A model generated the notes under the pieces. It was not told the origin of the DNA. It ran no database searches and was given only the letters and a program-made list of their open reading frames with translations. From contig OX439044.1 of the NCBI GenBank assembly GCA_949317995.1, positions 23,012,733 through 23,076,732 on the forward strand: DNA of 64,000 bases, in the 5' to 3' direction. This document shows positions 63,841 to 64,000 of the stretch, piece after piece. Each line of letters begins with the position of its first letter. The stretch's first letter is position 1. Source of the stretch: Acholoe squamosa. Lineage: Eukaryota > Annelida > Polychaeta > Phyllodocida > Polynoidae. A program made the translations under genes and the position numbers.

Positions 63841-64000
63841 AACTGCAGTAGAACATGTTGACCAAATTTAAACCCTTGGCCCTCTCTGAAAGGGCCTAGG
63901 CTAGGCCTACCTTTGAAATAGGCTTAGAAATAAGTCAATAGAGTAAAAAATATGGTTTACCATATCTATAGTAGCGCGGGGGTAAATTTTTTTAGCCCCC
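63841..64000. other. Window end, nothing recognised
   Basis: No gene or repeat boundary is visible in the last 160 bases. Confidence 0.4.

Overview
The window is eukaryotic nuclear DNA, most likely from an aquatic or marine invertebrate. It holds one intron-containing metabolic gene, the first exon of a second gene, dense short inverted-repeat transposons, SINE-like repeats, a nearly intact LINE and a Polinton. The species cannot be fixed from the sequence alone.

Host genes. All eleven coding exons of UMPS (uridine monophosphate synthase: orotate phosphoribosyltransferase fused to OMP decarboxylase) can be placed on the minus strand between 6719 and 23298. Every splice junction is GT-AG and the phases close on 495 codons plus a stop. 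Intron 1 is about 11.3 kb and packed with repeats. A second minus-strand gene begins at 61980. Only its first coding exon (61866-61980) is visible, and a LINE lies in the intron that follows.

The large insertion. Positions 26874-50471 (23.6 kb, very AT-rich) form one Polinton/Maverick element. It is bounded by 103-bp terminal inverted repeats, flanked by a perfect 6-bp target duplication (agggtt), and sits inside an older repeat that it split in two. Almost all of its genes run on the minus strand: adenain-like protease, double-jelly-roll major capsid protein, minor capsid proteins, packaging ATPase, integrase, a protein-primed family B polymerase, and a set of accessory genes. The element is a fossil. 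Several core genes are broken (roughly half a dozen or more breaks in all), and a 406-bp solo LTR is nested in it. Two things make it unusual. Each end is a 96-bp hairpin that appears to lie in opposite isomers at the two ends. The accessory genes also suggest manipulation of host signalling: a tandem Death-domain protein, two RING-like paralogues and a VHL/SOCS-box-like motif.

The LINE. Positions 55743 to about 61800 hold a minus-strand non-LTR retrotransposon with a poly(A) tail. ORF1 combines an acidic region, a coiled coil, an SGNH hydrolase, a KH domain and an RS-like tail. ORF2 (endonuclease, reverse transcriptase, Cys/His motif) is open except for one in-frame TGA.

Repeats. 1.65-3.65 kb is a TTCCAC-rich satellite. 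At least ten TIR-bearing short elements with measurable ends occur, including families with 6-bp target duplications, TACCGTAA ends, AGGGAGTGATCA ends and CGGTGCGTTCGG ends. Several are nested in one another, most clearly at 51.4-55.0 kb.
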